From Actinobacteria bacterium casp-actino2 (GTDB taxonomy: Bacteria > Actinomycetota > Acidimicrobiia > Acidimicrobiales > Ilumatobacteraceae), in the NCBI GenBank assembly GCA_001510335.1, contig LFFB01000006.1, forward strand, positions 1-32,648: a stretch of 32,648 bases of DNA, read 5' to 3'. How positions within the stretch are numbered: the stretch's first letter is position 1; each line of letters begins with the position of its first letter. Position numbers and translations under genes: made by a program. This document shows positions 15,124 through 23,169 of the stretch, one piece after another. The notes under the pieces were generated by a model. That model saw nothing but the letters and a program-made list of their open reading frames with translations, was not told where the DNA came from and did not search any database.

Positions 15124-16897
15124 AGGCAATAACAACGACAACGTCGCCAGAACCGACGGTGTCGCCAGCCTTGACTTTGATCTCGGTGACCTTGCCGGTC
15201 TTCTCAGCCAAAATCTGGTTTTCCATTTTCATGGCTTCAAGTACACACACTGCCTGACCCGATTCGACTTCTTGACCGACTTCAACGAGCACCTTGACGA
15301 TGGTTCCTTGCATCGGCACGGTGACTTGTCCAGAACCAGCACCGCCACCTGCGCCACTGCCGGCAGCGCGCTTGGGCTTTGCGGTCTTAGGTGCACCATT
15401 CGAAATGACAGCAGTCTGTTCGGGAACCCACATCGCAACATCAAAACGCTTGCCGTTGATTTCAACAGTGGTGTTACGACGTACCAGAGGTTCGGCGTCG
15501 TCACCCGACGAAGCCGGAGCAGCATTTTCAATTCCGGAAAGGTCGAGAACCTCTTCAACCCACTTCGTTGAATGCTTCATCGCAGCAAAGTCTGGGTGCT
15601 TCAAAATTGCCAAGTCGGCGGGAATCGTGGTGTGAACACCTTCGACAACCATCTCTTCAAGTGCACGAATGGTGCGGGCAATTGCCGTTGGGCGATCTTT
15701 GCCCCACACGATGAGTTTGCCAACCAAGTTGTCGTAGTACTGGCTGATCTCGTCGCCACTTTCGTAGCCCGAGTCAAAGCGCACACCAAAACCATCGGAG
15801 GGAACAAGCTTGGTGATCTTGCCTGGTGACGGCAAGAACTTTCCGCCAGCAGGGTTTTCGGCGTTGATACGAATTTCAATACCGTGACCATTACGACGAG
15901 CAGTGACTTCTTCTTGAGTCATGGGCAACTTTTCGCCGCCAGCAACTCGTAGCTGCCATTCAACGAGATCGATGCCCGTGATGACTTCTGAAACAGGGTG
16001 TTCAACTTGCAAACGAGTGTTCATTTCCAAGAAGAAGAATTCGCCATCTTGGTAAATGAATTCAACGGTTCCGGCATTGAAATAACCAACGGCGCGAGCA
16101 GCCAGAACTGCGGCCTCACCCATTGCTTCTTCAACACCTTCGCCCATGGCAATGGCGGGAGCTTCTTCAACGAGCTTTTGGTGACGCCGTTGTGCTGAAC
16201 AGTCGCGAGTCGAGACCCAGACGTAGTTGCCGTGCTGGTCGCCGACCAACTGCACTTCAACGTGGCGCGGCCAGGTGAGGTACTTCTCAACATAAATTTC
16301 ATCGCGACCGAAGAATGCTTTTGCTTCACGTTGTGCACTGTCCATTGCTTCTTGAACGGTTTCAGCGTTGTGCACAACTTTCATGCCACGACCGCCACCG
16401 CCGAAGGCAGCCTTAATTGCGATGGGGTAACCAAAGTCGGCACCGAACTTCTTAATTTCATCAGCAGTTGTGACGAATTCGGTGGTGCCCGGAACGATGG
16501 GGCAACCGCCGCGCAACGCAGCTTTACGACTTGAAACTTTGTCACCCATTTCGCGAATTGCATCGCCTGGGGGTCCAATGAAAGCCACACCCATATTGGT
16601 GATGGCATCAGCGAAATCGGCGTTCTCACTGAAGAATCCGTAACCGGGGTGAACTCCGTCGGCGCCGCTTTTGCGAATGGCTTCGAGGATTACCTCGGTG
16701 TTGAGGTAACTCTCGGCTGCGGTTTGGCCACCAAGGGCGTAGGCCTCATCGGCAAGACGCACATGAAGGGCGTTGCGATCGAGTTCGGAATACACCGCCA
16801 CGGTGGCGATTCCCATCTCTCGAGCGGCTCGGATCACGCGTACTGCGATCTCTCCGCGGTTGGCAATCACGATCTTCGTTAGGGGTTTAGTCGACAC
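15122..16897 (-). CDS. Acyl-CoA carboxylase biotin carboxylase/BCCP subunit (alpha chain)
   Basis: A 591-residue fused alpha subunit. It carboxylates biotin with ATP and bicarbonate, and a separate beta subunit, not in this window, passes CO2 to acetyl- or propionyl-CoA. The N-terminal KIVIANRGEIAVRVIRAAREMG, the ATP-grasp loop AFGGGGRGMKVV and the signature FLEMNTRLQVEHPVSE identify the biotin carboxylase. An Ala/Gly linker (AAGSGAGGGAGSG) precedes a biotinyl domain with the acceptor K557 in LEAMKMENQ. Homologues begin near TKPLTKIVIANRG, so the start is GTG at 16897; a longer frame to 17041 would overlap the divergent birA. It faces birA with 19 bp between start codons. Confidence 0.93.
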   Translation of the reverse strand: MSTKPLTKIVIANRGEIAVRVIRAAREMGIATVAVYSELDRNALHVRLADEAYALGGQTAAESYLNTEVILEAIRKSGADGVHPGYGFFSENADFADAITNMGVAFIGPPGDAIREMGDKVSSRKAALRGGCPIVPGTTEFVTTADEIKKFGADFGYPIAIKAAFGGGGRGMKVVHNAETVQEAMDSAQREAKAFFGRDEIYVEKYLTWPRHVEVQLVGDQHGNYVWVSTRDCSAQRRHQKLVEEAPAIAMGEGVEEAMGEAAVLAARAVGYFNAGTVEFIYQDGEFFFLEMNTRLQVEHPVSEVITGIDLVEWQLRVAGGEKLPMTQEEVTARRNGHGIEIRINAENPAGGKFLPSPGKITKLVPSDGFGVRFDSGYESGDEISQYYDNLVGKLIVWGKDRPTAIARTIRALEEMVVEGVHTTIPADLAILKHPDFAAMKHSTKWVEEVLDLSGIENAAPASSGDDAEPLVRRNTTVEINGKRFDVAMWVPEQTAVISNGAPKTAKPKRAAGSGAGGGAGSGQVTVPMQGTIVKVLVEVGQEVESGQAVCVLEAMKMENQILAEKTGKVTEIKVKAGDTVGSGDVVVVIA

Positions 16898-16916
16898 AAG
16901 TGACAATGTTGGTCTG
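16898..16916. promoter_or_regulatory. 19-bp divergent start region of the biotin carboxylase gene and birA
   Basis: Only 19 bp separate the GTG (minus) from the ATG (plus). The near-symmetrical ACAATGT at 16903-16909 gives CATTGT on the minus strand and CAATGT on the plus strand, each 5-7 nt from its start codon. This would fit overlapping -10 elements for two leaderless transcripts, but the hexamers match TANNNT poorly. Confidence 0.35.
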
Positions 16917-17744
16917 ATGGAGACCCCTTTCGCCACCTCAAACGACGAGAACTTGCCCGGAGAGGCAATTTTTGGCGAAAAAATCGGAAAACTTCCGAAA
17001 TCTTGGCAGGTTCGTTGGTTGGCGACGACCGGAAGTACCAACGATGACCTCTTGGCGGCTGGGCGGCTCGGTGCTGATGGTCGGGTGGCTTTGGTGACCG
17101 ACTATCAATCGGCGGGTCGGGGGCGCTTAGACCGAAAGTGGGTGGCTCCTGATGGGGCGAACCTGTTGGTGAGCCTGTTGTTGCGCGACGTGCCGCGATT
17201 TCCTCATGCTCTGACGCACGCGGTGGCGTTGGCTGCAGCGGCAGCGAGCGAAACGGTGGTGAGCGCGGCCGGAGGAAAAGTCAAGGTTGATGTCAAATGG
17301 CCGAATGATTTGTTGGTCGGTGGATGCAAGTTGGCCGGCATCTTGTCGGTCGCCGGACCAATGAAAACAATGATGACCGATGTTGAGTCGTATGTCGTAC
17401 CTGAATTTGTCGTGGTTGGTCTCGGACTCAACGTTGGTTGGGCGCCTGAAGGTGCGGCCTGTTTGCAAGAGTTTGCAGCTGACGCAATTGAACGAGACGC
17501 AGTGTTGAAAGCACTTTTGGTTGCGTTGGATCGACTGCTTGATTTGTCGCCCGCTCAACTTCATGAGCGCTATCGAACCAAATTGTCAACGTTGCGACGG
17601 TCGGTGCGCGTTGAATTGCCGTCAGGTGAATTTGTGGAAGGGCGGGCCCTTGACGTTGAAGCCGACGGGCGACTCGTCGTGCTTGATTCATGCGGAGTGA
17701 CCCAACGACTCGATGTCGGCGACATCGTCCACCTGCGTTCGTAA
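16917..17744 (+). CDS. birA: Biotin--[acetyl-CoA-carboxylase] ligase
   Basis: The 275-residue ligase makes biotinyl-AMP and transfers biotin to the lysine of BCCP domains. The catalytic loop is GRGRLDRKW (68-76), preceded by the substrate motif TGSTNDDL (38-45); KWPNDLL (127-133) and KLAGIL (138-143) are the other family signatures, and a C-terminal SH3-like domain follows (about 225-275). There is no N-terminal helix-turn-helix, so this is a monofunctional group I ligase and not a repressor. I chose the ATG at 16917; an upstream in-frame ATG at 16773 would lie inside the divergent biotin carboxylase gene. Its obvious substrate is the BCCP domain encoded next door. Confidence 0.92.
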   Translation: METPFATSNDENLPGEAIFGEKIGKLPKSWQVRWLATTGSTNDDLLAAGRLGADGRVALVTDYQSAGRGRLDRKWVAPDGANLLVSLLLRDVPRFPHALTHAVALAAAAASETVVSAAGGKVKVDVKWPNDLLVGGCKLAGILSVAGPMKTMMTDVESYVVPEFVVVGLGLNVGWAPEGAACLQEFAADAIERDAVLKALLVALDRLLDLSPAQLHERYRTKLSTLRRSVRVELPSGEFVEGRALDVEADGRLVVLDSCGVTQRLDVGDIVHLRS

Positions 17745-17764
17745 TCAGTTGGCAGGCATGACAA

Positions 17765-17782
17765 GCCTGAGGGGTATCAGGC
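17765..17782 (+). terminator. Hairpin after birA
   Basis: GCCTGA-GGGGTA-TCAGGC is a perfect 6-bp stem with a 6-nt loop, about 20 bp after the birA stop. The following GAATAGTTT is only mildly T-rich. It may end birA transcription, or act as an operator because TAGTTT (17786-17791), a candidate -10 for the next gene, follows directly. Confidence 0.4.
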
Positions 17783-17798
17783 GAATAGTTTCTAAGGC

Positions 17799-18809
17799 AT
17801 GTCTTCGCCGCGCCCTACTGCTCGACGCCGCCGCAAAATCCTTCCACAGATCAACACCCTCACCATCGGTGCGGTGTTCGTAGCACTCACGGCGATCGGT
17901 CTTGTCATCGCGACGAAACAACAAGAATCAAACGTGACACGGGCCGATGAACTCGGCGGGATTCTCAACGACAAAGCCGGGCCGTTTGTGAACTACCTCA
18001 TGGTGGGCAGTGATACCCGCGAAACATCTGACCCCAATAGTCCTGACTATGGCGGAATTGGAAGTACCAATGAGGCTGGTGGTCGACGGTCGGACACAGT
18101 GATGATCATGCACGTCGACAACGCATTAGGTACCGCTTCAATCATGTCGGTGCCCCGCGACTTATGGATCGATATTCCTGGATATGGCAAGGACCGTTTG
18201 AACTCGGCGTATTCATACGGTGCCGATGTATTGGTGAACACAATTCAAGGAAGCCTTGGGATACCGCTCAACCATTACATCGAAGTTGACTTCACCTCGT
18301 TCAAGAACATCGTCAACGCGTTGGGTGGTGTTGATATTTGCTTTGAATATCCGACGCGGGATATCAACACTGGGCTGAATGTCCCTGCTCCGGGCTGTTA
18401 CACACTTGATCAATATCAATCGCTGGCATATGCACGCAGTCGATACTACGAAGTCTTTCGTGATGAGGCATGGGTCATTGACGGACGAGCCGACCTTGGA
18501 CGTATCGAACGCCAGCAGATTTTTTTGCAGGCTGCAATTTCAAAAGCCATTGGGCAAACGACCGCTAACCCGATGCGCACGAGCGATCTCATTAATGCCG
18601 CCGTCAATTCACTGACCGTTGATCCAAATTTGAACTTGATTGACACCGCCGACTACCTCAAGCCACTCGCCTCGGGCGGGGTGCAGCGGTATTCGTTGTC
18701 GGTTGTTCCAGAAATGATTGATGAGAAGGATGTTCTGGTGTTGGGCGCTGCTGCGGGCGCGGTTTTGGCGTATTTCGCTGGAACAACCGGACCTCCGCCC
18801 GTCGGGTGA
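17799..18809 (+). CDS. LytR-CpsA-Psr (LCP) family protein
   Basis: A 336-residue type II membrane protein: a basic N-terminus (RPTARRRRK), one transmembrane helix at about 20-39, and an extracytoplasmic LCP domain. The pyrophosphate-binding and catalytic residues are in RRSDTVMIMHVD (R97, D99) and SVPRDLWIDIPGYGKDRLNSAY (R120, D121, R133), with YARSRY and RIERQQIFLQ further on. LCP enzymes transfer lipid-linked glycopolymers onto peptidoglycan. The adjacent rhamnose genes make this likely to be a wall-polymer ligase. TAGTTT ends 7 nt before the ATG and could be the -10 of a leaderless promoter. Confidence 0.92.
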   Translation: MSSPRPTARRRRKILPQINTLTIGAVFVALTAIGLVIATKQQESNVTRADELGGILNDKAGPFVNYLMVGSDTRETSDPNSPDYGGIGSTNEAGGRRSDTVMIMHVDNALGTASIMSVPRDLWIDIPGYGKDRLNSAYSYGADVLVNTIQGSLGIPLNHYIEVDFTSFKNIVNALGGVDICFEYPTRDINTGLNVPAPGCYTLDQYQSLAYARSRYYEVFRDEAWVIDGRADLGRIERQQIFLQAAISKAIGQTTANPMRTSDLINAAVNSLTVDPNLNLIDTADYLKPLASGGVQRYSLSVVPEMIDEKDVLVLGAAAGAVLAYFAGTTGPPPVG

Positions 18810-18821
18810 TCACTGAAAGCG

Positions 18822-18851
18822 TTGGAGAGTCGCTGTCAGATGGCAGAATAA
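18822..18851 (+). promoter_or_regulatory. Candidate promoter of the rml operon
   Basis: TTGGAG (18822-18827), then 16-17 nt, then CAGAATA (18844-18850), about 47 nt before the rmlA start. A GAGG Shine-Dalgarno-like sequence lies 8-9 nt before the ATG. Unlike the leaderless genes here, this operon would have a leader. Confidence 0.35.
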
Positions 18852-18897
18852 TCACACGGTCGAACCCGACCAGATTGATCCCACGAGGTTTGTTGAC

Positions 18898-19977
18898 ATG
18901 AAAGCCCTCATTTTGGCTGGTGGCGCTGGCACCCGATTGCGACCCATCACCCACACCAGTGCCAAGCAGTTGGTTCCGGTTGCCAACAAGCCAATTTTGT
19001 TTTACGGCATTGAAGCCATGGTCTCGGCCGGTATCACCGAAATCGGTGTGATCGTTGGTGACACCCGAGTCGAAGTGATGGGCGCACTGGGTGACGGAAG
19101 TCAATGGGGCGCCAAGATCACCTTTATTCCTCAAGATGAACCATTGGGTCTTGCGCACTGCGTATTGATCGCAGCCGACTTCTTGGGTGATGACGACTTT
19201 GTGATGTACCTCGGAGACAACTTGCTCGAACAAGATCTCGGAGCTTTTGTACACGCTTTTGAGTCAGCGCGTCTCAGCAGTGAGCCGCCGACTGCGCAGA
19301 TTCTTTTGAAGAAAGTTCCGGATCCACATCGTTTCGGTATTGCCGAACTCGATGCCGCCGGAAATGTGATTCGTTTGGTTGAAAAGCCAGAAAATCCACC
19401 CACCGACCTTGCCCTAGTTGGTGTGTATTTATTTGATCGCACGATCAACGATGCTGTGCGCGCCATTGCGCCGTCGCCACGAGGTGAGCTCGAAATTACT
19501 GACGCGATTCAGTGGTTGGTTGACCAAGGCAAGATCGTTCGCCAAGAATTGCTGACCGGTTGGTGGATCGACACTGGCAAATTGACGCCATTGCTTGAAG
19601 CCAATCGTCTGTTGCTTGAAGTGATTGAGCCGCGAGTTGACGGAGATGTTGATGAAGCATCGTCACTCGATGGACGCGTTGTGATTGAGGAAGGCGCAGT
19701 TATTCGCAACTCAACTCTGCGCGGACCACTGGTGATTGGCAAGGATGCGCGGATCACGGACAGTTTCATCGGACCGTTCACAGCAATTGGTAACGGTTGT
19801 GAAGTGGTGAACAGTGAAGTTGAACACTCGGTCATCATGGAACGTAGTCGCATCATTGACATCACGCGCCTTGAAGACAGTTTGATCGGACGCGAAGCTG
19901 AAGTGATTCGTTCGCAAAAACGTCCACGCGCTTTGCGCTTAATGATTGGCGATCATTGCCAAATTGATACGGAGTAA
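18898..19977 (+). CDS. rmlA: Glucose-1-phosphate thymidylyltransferase, long type
   Basis: The first rhamnose-pathway enzyme joins dTTP and glucose-1-phosphate to give dTDP-glucose. The nucleotide-binding motif is LAGGAGTRLRPITHTSAKQL (6-25, K23 included), with YLGDNLL for metal binding and VEKPENPP for the sugar site. At 359 residues it belongs to the long class: residues from about 245 form a left-handed beta-helix (GRVVIEEGAVIRNSTLRGPLVIGKDARI). Long forms occur in actinobacterial rhamnose and deoxysugar clusters. It heads rmlA-rmlC-rmlB-rmlD. Confidence 0.93.
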   Translation: MKALILAGGAGTRLRPITHTSAKQLVPVANKPILFYGIEAMVSAGITEIGVIVGDTRVEVMGALGDGSQWGAKITFIPQDEPLGLAHCVLIAADFLGDDDFVMYLGDNLLEQDLGAFVHAFESARLSSEPPTAQILLKKVPDPHRFGIAELDAAGNVIRLVEKPENPPTDLALVGVYLFDRTINDAVRAIAPSPRGELEITDAIQWLVDQGKIVRQELLTGWWIDTGKLTPLLEANRLLLEVIEPRVDGDVDEASSLDGRVVIEEGAVIRNSTLRGPLVIGKDARITDSFIGPFTAIGNGCEVVNSEVEHSVIMERSRIIDITRLEDSLIGREAEVIRSQKRPRALRLMIGDHCQIDTE

Positions 19978-19981
19978 ACAC

Positions 19982-20533
19982 ATGCCAAAAGTGACAGCTA
20001 GCGACAAGATTGATGGCGTTTGGATCGTTGAACCAACAATTCACGGTGACCAGCGCGGACTATTCATCGAGACATACCGCCGCGAGTGGTTTCCGAACGG
20101 CCGTGAAATGATTCAGGGCAACCGTTCAAATAAACAAGCCGGTGCGTTAGTTGGATTGCACTATCACATGCATCAATCTGATTATTGGTATACGCCAGTC
20201 GGCACGATTCGCGTGGTTTTACATGACCTGCGCGAAGGTGGTCCCACCGACGGCGCCACGCAGACATTAGAAATTAGTGGTGAAAATCATGTGGGCGTTT
20301 ACATTCCGCCCGGGGTTGCTCACGGATTCTCGGCACTCACCGATGTCGTGATGACGTATCTCGTTGACGGTTATTACAACCCAGCCGACGAACTTGGAGT
20401 CGCCTGGAACGATCCGGTGATTGGCGCCGATTGGGGAGTCGCTGACCCGATCATGAGCGAACGAGACCGTACGAATCCGATGCGTGCCGACTTGCCTGTA
20501 GGACGCCGCCCCTACTGGCCCATGAGGACTTGA
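19982..20533 (+). CDS. rmlC: dTDP-4-dehydrorhamnose 3,5-epimerase
   Basis: A 183-residue cupin-fold epimerase, third in the dTDP-rhamnose route. The catalytic region is LVGLHYHMHQSDYWY (56-70, with H60 as the likely base), and the conserved HGDQRGLFIETY (21-32), VVLHDLREG and VYIPPGVAHGFSAL segments are present. The ATG at 19982 is preferred to one at 19946 because it has GGAG 7 nt upstream and does not overlap rmlA. The stop is 1 nt before the rmlB start. Its GLHYHMHQ differs slightly from the common RGLHYQ motif, so a related 3- or 5-epimerase cannot be excluded, but the operon makes RmlC most likely. Confidence 0.88.
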   Translation: MPKVTASDKIDGVWIVEPTIHGDQRGLFIETYRREWFPNGREMIQGNRSNKQAGALVGLHYHMHQSDYWYTPVGTIRVVLHDLREGGPTDGATQTLEISGENHVGVYIPPGVAHGFSALTDVVMTYLVDGYYNPADELGVAWNDPVIGADWGVADPIMSERDRTNPMRADLPVGRRPYWPMRT

Positions 20534-20534
20534 A

Positions 20535-21500
20535 ATGAAACTGTTTGTAACTGGAGCCGCCGGATTTATTGGTTCAAACTATGTGCGTTGGCTGTTGGCA
20601 AATAGTGACGACACCGTCACTATTTACGACAAGCTCACGTACGCCGGCAACATGGAAAGCATCAATGACCTCATTGATGACAAGCGTTGCAAGTTTGTGC
20701 AAGGCGATATTTGTGATGCCGATGCAGTTCTGGCGGCGATGAAGGGTCACGAAGGTGTCGTGCACTTTGCTGCCGAAAGCCATGTTGATCGCTCCATTGT
20801 TGACCCATACGCGTTTGTGCGCACGAACGCTTATGGAACCAACGTGATGTGCGATGTCGCCCGCCAAGTTGAAGTGCAGCGCTTTTTGCACATTTCAACC
20901 GACGAGGTGTACGGGAGTATCGATGAAGGTTCATTTTCTGAAACCGATATTTTGTGCCCACGTTCGCCGTATTCGGCCTCGAAAGCATCAAGTGATTTGA
21001 TTGCATTGTCCTACGTGACGACCCACGGATTGCCAGTAGTGGTGACTCGTTGCTCAAACAACTTTGGCCCATACCAGTTTCCTGAAAAGTTGATTCCGTT
21101 GTTCACCACTAACTTGCTTGATGGCAAGAAAGTTCCGTTGTACGGCGATGGTGGCAACGTGCGCGACTGGATTCATGTCGAGGACCACAACATTGCTGCT
21201 CATCTAGTGCTGCAAAAAGGCGAAGTTGGTCAGGTGTACAACATCGGTGCGCATAACGAAATCACGAATCGCGACATCACCTATCGCTTGCTCGAGTTGT
21301 GTGGACGTGATGAAAGTTCAATCACGCCAGTTGCCGACCGACTTGGACATGATCGTCGTTACTCGGTGTACATTGACAAGGTGTCAGCGCTCGGTTGGAA
21401 ACTCAGCCGCACGTTTGAAGACTCGCTCGCCGAAACTGTCGAGTGGTATCGCAACAACCGTGCCTGGTGGGAACCGCTTAAAGCCCGCGCTGGTCTGTGA
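20535..21500 (+). CDS. rmlB: dTDP-glucose 4,6-dehydratase
   Basis: A 321-residue extended SDR converting dTDP-glucose to dTDP-4-keto-6-deoxyglucose. NAD binding is shown by TGAAGFIGSN (6-15). The dehydratase-specific T122-D123-E124 in HISTDEVYG and the YxxxK pair (Y146, K150) in SPYSASKASSD are intact, as is RCSNNFGPYQFPEKLIP for substrate binding. A GAGGA Shine-Dalgarno sequence lies 6 nt before the ATG, inside the end of rmlC, so translation is probably coupled. Confidence 0.95.
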   Translation: MKLFVTGAAGFIGSNYVRWLLANSDDTVTIYDKLTYAGNMESINDLIDDKRCKFVQGDICDADAVLAAMKGHEGVVHFAAESHVDRSIVDPYAFVRTNAYGTNVMCDVARQVEVQRFLHISTDEVYGSIDEGSFSETDILCPRSPYSASKASSDLIALSYVTTHGLPVVVTRCSNNFGPYQFPEKLIPLFTTNLLDGKKVPLYGDGGNVRDWIHVEDHNIAAHLVLQKGEVGQVYNIGAHNEITNRDITYRLLELCGRDESSITPVADRLGHDRRYSVYIDKVSALGWKLSRTFEDSLAETVEWYRNNRAWWEPLKARAGL

Positions 21501-21513
21501 TTAACTCGTAATT

Positions 21514-22362
21514 ATGAAAATTCTCGTTACTGGAGCTAATGGTCAACTCGGTCAAGACTTGATGCGAGTGATTACTGCCGCTGGTGACGAAGCAGTCGGA
21601 ATCGATATCGACACCGTTGACATCACCAGTCGTGAGGCCGTTCACGAAGCACTAGCAACGATTTATCCAGACGCAGTCATTAACTGCGCTGCATTCACGG
21701 CGGTTGATGCGTGTGAAGACAATGCCGATACCGCAATGTTGGTCAACGGAACCGCAGTGCGTTGGGTGACCGAGGCCAGTGATGCAGTTGGCGCACACCT
21801 GGTGCATATCAGTACTGACTATGTTTTCGACGGTACAAAAATCGGGCCGTATGTTGAAACCGACACTCCCAATCCGCAAAGTGTGTATGGCCGAACCAAG
21901 TTGGCGGGCGAACACGAGGCACTGGTCAATGGATCGGGTGTTGCAGTCGTTCGAACATCGTGGGTGTGTGGTTTTTATGGCAACAACATGGTCAAGACGG
22001 TGCACAAGTTGGCGAAAGAACGTGATTCGTTGTCGTTTGTGAGCGACCAGATTGGCCATCCCACGTTTACATCTGATCTTGCGCCGTTGTTGCATCGTCT
22101 TGCTGTTGATCGCCGTGACGGAATTTTCCACGGAACGAATCAGGGTGCGGTGAGTTGGTACGAATTCGTAAAAGAGATTGTGCGTCTGATGGGTAAAGAT
22201 CCGGGCATGGTGCATCCGATCACCACTGCCGAGTTGCAGCCGCCGCGTCCGGCGCAACGTCCGGCGAACAGTGTGCTTGATAACAAAGCATTGCGTGATG
22301 CTGGTTACGCGCCAACTCGCGATTTCCGTGAGCCATTGGCCGAATTATTGCGACTTCTCTAA
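21514..22362 (+). CDS. rmlD: dTDP-4-dehydrorhamnose reductase
   Basis: A 282-residue SDR that makes dTDP-L-rhamnose, the last pathway step. It has the N-terminal TGANGQLGQDL (6-16), INCAAFTAVDACE (56-68), STDYVFDG (100-107) and the Y125/K129 pair in SVYGRTKLAGE. It follows rmlB by 13 bp and closes the operon. A compact hairpin and the second copy of the 45-bp element follow the stop. Confidence 0.95.
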   Translation: MKILVTGANGQLGQDLMRVITAAGDEAVGIDIDTVDITSREAVHEALATIYPDAVINCAAFTAVDACEDNADTAMLVNGTAVRWVTEASDAVGAHLVHISTDYVFDGTKIGPYVETDTPNPQSVYGRTKLAGEHEALVNGSGVAVVRTSWVCGFYGNNMVKTVHKLAKERDSLSFVSDQIGHPTFTSDLAPLLHRLAVDRRDGIFHGTNQGAVSWYEFVKEIVRLMGKDPGMVHPITTAELQPPRPAQRPANSVLDNKALRDAGYAPTRDFREPLAELLRLL

Positions 22363-22367
22363 AAGAT

Positions 22368-22412
22368 GGGAAAATAGACCCCCGAAAACGGGGTGTTTGC
22401 GCGCCCAATAGG
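22368..22412. repeat. Copy B of the 45-bp dispersed structured element, with terminator hairpin
   Basis: It matches 1223-1267 without gaps at 39 of 45 positions. It contains the perfect hairpin CCCCG-AAAA-CGGGG (22380-22393) and an outer TGGG/CCCA pairing. It lies between convergent rmlD and the MOSC gene and abuts the MOSC stop codon, as copy A abuts the aceE stop. On the minus strand the hairpin is followed by a TATTTTC tail, so termination of the MOSC gene is likely, and of rmlD possible. Confidence 0.65.
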
Positions 22413-23147
22413 TTAAGGCTCGAAGGTGATGGGGTCGCCGGGGGAGACGTTGCCACGTTCAACCACGGTTGCGTACACACGACAACTTGCGGTCTTGTTT
22501 TCAAGATCGCGGTCGTGGTGAATGCGATTGAAATCTCGATCAACGAACAAATCGGCCAACTGTTTGCAGGGCACGGCATACGACGAAATATCGCATAACA
22601 CCTCACCAATTCGCAGGCGAGTTCCGGGTCGTACGTCGCTCCAGTTGAGTCCACTGACTGTGAGATTCTCACCAGCTGAACCCGGAACAACATGATGTCC
22701 CTCTGAGCGCAACGTTTTCATCACTTCAGCGGACCACAGGGACAGTGCCTGAAAGGGACGACCGTGATGTTTGCGGGTGGCTTGACGATCACCGTCAACG
22801 CCTTTCCAGCCGATGTATGCATGGTCAATGGATTTCTTAGGAACTCCACCTTGTGACGAGTTGAGTTGTACGAGAGTTCCTATTTGTGGTGATGGGATGT
22901 GGCCCAGTGCTCTGAGGGTTGGTGTTGCACCAGAAAGTGCTGCCCACACGGTTGGCAGTACCGACGTGATCTCTGAATCGGTCAATTGGTCAATGGTCGT
23001 ACCTTCAAGAAGTTGATTCACGTACGCCAGCAGATGATCAATGGCTCCGCTGCGTCCCTCGGACATTTGCGCCAATATCTTCGGCGCAGCCAGCAGAGTA
23101 TTTCTGGCATCTTCACGCGTGAATTCATACGGACCAACGATGAACAT
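22413..23147 (-). CDS. MOSC-domain protein with an extra N-terminal domain
   Basis: Of 244 residues, about 90-244 form a MOSC domain (LNSSQGGVPKKSIDHAYIGWKGVDGDRQATRKHHG, 95-129 region; GSAGENLTVSGLNW; VPCKQLADLF with the conserved C194). MOSC domains bind molybdenum-cofactor or sulfur-carrier ligands; stand-alone members such as YiiM act in N-hydroxylated compound reduction. Residues 1-88 form a separate, probably helical domain (FTREDARNTLLAAPKILAQMSEGRSGAIDHLLAYVNQLL) that I do not recognise with certainty. It diverges from selD with only 22 bp between starts. TAGAGT lies 6 nt before its ATG, so it is likely leaderless. Confidence 0.82.
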   Translation of the reverse strand: MFIVGPYEFTREDARNTLLAAPKILAQMSEGRSGAIDHLLAYVNQLLEGTTIDQLTDSEITSVLPTVWAALSGATPTLRALGHIPSPQIGTLVQLNSSQGGVPKKSIDHAYIGWKGVDGDRQATRKHHGRPFQALSLWSAEVMKTLRSEGHHVVPGSAGENLTVSGLNWSDVRPGTRLRIGEVLCDISSYAVPCKQLADLFVDRDFNRIHHDRDLENKTASCRVYATVVERGNVSPGDPITFEP

Positions 23148-23169
23148 CTTGACACTCTAGGCTCGCTCT
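23148..23169. promoter_or_regulatory. Overlapping divergent leaderless promoters for the MOSC gene and selD
   Basis: The 22-bp gap is fully accounted for. On the plus strand TAGGCT (23158-23163) lies 6 nt before the selD ATG. On the minus strand TAGAGT (23159-23154) lies 6 nt before the MOSC ATG. The two hexamers share the base pairs TA at 23158-23159. Confidence 0.6.

Noticed and set aside
16773-16916. 48-residue N-terminal extension of birA
   Set aside because: It runs antisense through the start of the biotin carboxylase gene and resembles no HTH domain.
16898-17041. 48-residue N-terminal extension of the biotin carboxylase subunit
   Set aside because: It overlaps divergent birA and precedes the point where homologues start; GTG at 16897 fits better.
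18658-19254. Open frame of 198 codons opposite the LCP/rmlA junction
   Set aside because: It crosses two genuine plus-strand genes and their promoter region and has no recognisable domain.
21652-22257. Long open frame opposite rmlD (201 codons)
   Set aside because: It lies entirely antisense to a clear enzyme gene; its composition is Arg/His/Cys-rich as expected of a shadow frame.
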